Below are positions 62,901 to 64,000 of a DNA stretch of 64,000 nucleotides, piece after piece. Made by a program: the position numbers and the translations under genes. This stretch comes from Pantoea piersonii (GTDB lineage: Bacteria > Pseudomonadota > Gammaproteobacteria > Enterobacterales > Enterobacteriaceae), in contig NZ_RARB01000012.1 in NCBI RefSeq assembly GCF_003612015.1, forward strand, positions 1-64,000, written 5' to 3'. Under the pieces are notes generated by a model. The model saw only the letters and a list, made by a program, of their open reading frames with translations, did not search any database and was not told the DNA's origin. Each line of letters opens with the position of its first letter. The first letter of the stretch is position 1.

Positions 62901-63395
62901 GAGCGTTCCTGATGAAAGCGAAAGGCCGGAGAGCGTGGCGTCGCCGGAGGCCGCCGATGCGCTGGTGCAGCTGAACACCAGGTTGCTTATCTGACCGTTC
63001 GCCGTCGTGGCCCGGATAGCGACGCCGTTTGCCTCCAGGCTGCCTGACGGCACAGTGATGGTCACGGTCTGAGACGTGCTACTGGTGGCGCTGGCAGCAT
63101 TATAAGTCTGGAAACTGCTGAGGTTGTAACGCGCGATACTGACGCTGTCGGCGGTCGTCGCGTTTCCGCCGTATGCCGCACCGCTGTCGGTAAAGCTCAG
63201 TGTCAGGGCATCACCGGCCGCAAAGTCAGACGCCGGGTAGCGGTTTGAGCTGAAGGAAAGACTGGAAGATCCCGACAGGGCATTTACTGCGGCGCAGCCA
63301 CTGGACAGGGCGAAGGCAGCTGGCACAGAGCAAAATATGACAAAAGCAGTCGTCAGGCCGACAATTATCCGCCCGAAAAAATTGGTACAGCCCAT
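59919..63395 (-). CDS. Autotransporter adhesin with Ig-like repeats
   Basis: A 1158-residue type V secreted protein. The signal peptide ends near residue 29 (PAAFA). Then come a beta domain, a cadherin-like beta-sandwich (about 155-248; GDATLSGLSLSSGTLSP), and two tandem copies of a two-domain module at about 252-425 and 425-600. Each copy has an Ig-like part (PAHGS.AVSG...YTPA.GY.GSDSF) and a He_PIG part (LPAG.TL.A.TG.L.GTPS). A third He_PIG reaches about 690. The C-terminal 280 residues are an autotransporter barrel ending in IRVNIGF. It should display an adhesin on the outer membrane. The coding region is clearly more GC-rich than its flanks. Confidence 0.92.
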   Translation of the reverse strand: MGCTNFFGRIIVGLTTAFVIFCSVPAAFALSSGCAAVNALSGSSSLSFSSNRYPASDFAAGDALTLSFTDSGAAYGGNATTADSVSIARYNLSSFQTYNAASATSSTSQTVTITVPSGSLEANGVAIRATTANGQISNLVFSCTSASAASGDATLSGLSLSSGTLSPSFSASASSYSASVASSVSSVTVTPVVTESHATVTVDGTAVTSGSASRSVSLAAGSTTSISVVVTAQDGTTRAYTLSVTRAEAAPVSSGSAATVAANSTNNVISLSLSGGTATSVTLVSTPAHGSAAVSGTTVIYTPAAGYSGSDSFIWNASNSGGTSADATVSLTVTPPVLAVAPASGALNAATVGNAWSQSLTASGGTLPWTWSVTALPAGITLDATTGTLSGTPSAAGSYSFQVTATDANGATGSASYTLVVSAASPVASDSTATVVANSSSNPVTLSLSGGTASSVSIVSPPAHGSLAVSGVTVSYTPATGYAGSDSFTYTASNGSGTSASARVSLTVTPVLLTLSPGSGALNAATAGSSWSQTLTASGGRAPYTFSATTLPAGVTLNAATGALAGTPSAAGSYSFQVTAADSLGNSGTASYSLAVSAAAPAALQLQPAGGALPEGKAGQAYFQALGVTGGTAPYRWQLSGTLPRGLTFSDGELSGTPLASGSSTFSVLVTDATGRALQAAYSLETGAEAPSAADHAATVAAGQSVTVSLTGGATGGPFTGARLQEQPDSSLGKASVQASGTDYQLLFTAAAQASGTLTLRYVLTSAAGSTSPARVTLTITARPDPSKDADVIGLVSAQYQAAQNFARAQLRNFGDRLEQLHRGADLPPDMTGVHFSMPSSGPERNADQKMWGQAWQQQKSGLNDAQARPDVPALPFAGGQQAQRVSYWTGGYVDFGGDNADGVRFSHTTVGVTTGADYRFTGTFTGGAGIGFGRDVSDIGDDGTRTNGRALSAALYGSYHPGSFFVDGLLGHGSLNFDSRRAVTDSDAVARGSRSGRQVFTSLTSGYEFRAPDRLVSPYARLQYTRTWLDGFSESGAGAYSLAYAPQTVAQVVTAAGLRGERIVPARWGAMRLQGRIEYAQTLSNSGTARVGYADTANDTWRVALTETSRQVMTVGTGIDFLLPYSITPGIAYQGTLGLDAQRTRDQMVMIRVNIGF

Positions 63396-64000
63396 AGTTC
63401 ACCCGGAAGCATTTGCTAGTTTGTTTTTAAGATTTATCCTAAAAGATAAATTATCATGAGATATTTCTGCCACAAATACTGCCTGGCGAATGTAAGCGCC
63501 CCCGCCGCATTTAGTCGCATTCTCAGTGAAGCCTCCTGATGTCTGAGGATTCTAAAATGATAAGTTCTGCTGAAGATAAAACTCTTTAGAATAAAAAACT
63601 GGACCCAGTTTATGGCCGGACACGCATATTGCAGATTAAAAAGCAGGATACCGGCTGAATGAATTAGAGCCGGGTGTACGGATGCATTCGATTTTCGAGC
63701 AGGAAAGGGAAAAGAGTAAACAAACTGCTGTCAGCACATAACGTTTGATTTTGACGTTCTCAAGGTCTTCAAACTGCATGCCTCAGAAGTGCTTCTTGCC
63801 ATATTAAGCTGGCGGTTCCATTAGCTGCTCGACTGCAAAGATGTGAGCCAATCTTGTTAGTGTTGTAACGGCCTCTGTATCACTTATCGCTGCGATTTAC
63901 ATCGTCTCGATCATGGTTTTATATCTCTCTTTGTTACGGGTATAGCACTCAAATCTACTATAAGAGTTCGAGTGCAACGTCAGCTTCTGGCACAGAGCTG
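63396..64000. other. Intergenic, with hairpin and partial dispersed repeat
   Basis: An ATTTATC/GATAAAT hairpin lies at 63432-63451, near the autotransporter promoter. The window ends in CGTCAGCTTCTGGCACAGAGCTG (63978-64000), a variant of the dispersed repeat cut by the window edge. No supported gene in these 600 bp. Confidence 0.4.

Noticed and set aside
1-64000. Search for CRISPR arrays, tRNA and rRNA genes
   Set aside because: No regularly spaced direct repeats of 25-40 bp and no cloverleaf or rRNA-like sequence were seen by reading; the short repeats found are dispersed hairpins.

Overview
The window looks like chromosome, or a large replicon, of an enterobacterium, most likely Erwiniaceae (Pantoea/Erwinia/Mixta type). 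This is inferred from enterobacterial gene families (EptA, b561-type cytochrome, YcjY-like hydrolases, LysR/MarR regulators), from strong Shine-Dalgarno sites, and from a dispersed hairpin repeat (GTCCGCTT, 8 nt, AAGCGGAC) that I associate with this group. No rRNA, tRNA or CRISPR array was recognised. Nothing was searched against a database, so family names rest on recognised motifs, length and gene order.

Region 1 (1-27 kb) is a host accessory region of small metabolic and detoxification units, many with a regulator and a visible inverted-repeat operator. It holds SDR plus LysR; an unknown overlapping gene pair; GNAT; a B3/B4-domain protein divergent from an XRE-cupin regulator beside a frameshifted DapA-like gene; a b-type cytochrome; a chemoreceptor with a CheR-tether pentapeptide; FMN reductase and GST; a MarR-GNAT fusion divergent from a PLP lyase across a perfect 45-bp palindrome; an isochorismatase-type hydrolase; LysR divergent from an MFS pump plus NTF2-like protein; two paralogous Cys-nucleophile hydrolases around an SDR with a divergent LysR; MerR plus MFS; and a broken TetR. 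Gene-poor stretches carry the dispersed repeat and degraded genes.

Region 2 (27-33 kb) is a decaying, AT-richer island. It contains a candidate small RNA, a 51-residue protein, a gene fragment paralogous to one at 19.5 kb, a gene with two in-frame stops, a phosphoethanolamine transferase reduced to its membrane domain, a two-gene unit (2-TM protein plus a protein with an internally duplicated domain), a small lipoprotein and a LuxR-type regulator.

Region 3 (33.2-58.9 kb) is a prophage, essentially the late module of a contractile-tailed (myovirus-like) phage. The order is HTH regulator, antiterminator Q, late leader with a tR'-like terminator, holin, SAR endolysin, Rz/Rz1, HNH endonuclease, terminases, DUF4055 portal, scaffold, P22-like coat, connectors, sheath, tube, tail chaperone with a -1 frameshift signal, tape measure, Mu-like baseplate genes, fibre and fibre chaperone. 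Host-benefit-type 'moron' genes interrupt it: three antisense genes at 46.8-47.8 kb, one with its own terminator at 50.4 kb, and two tiny overlapping genes after the fibre chaperone. The integrase at the right end is broken and no repressor or replication genes are visible, so the element is probably stuck in the genome, although packaging, capsid, tail and lysis genes look intact.

Region 4 (59-64 kb) holds an unrecognised cytosolic protein and a large autotransporter with two tandem copies of a two-domain Ig-like module.
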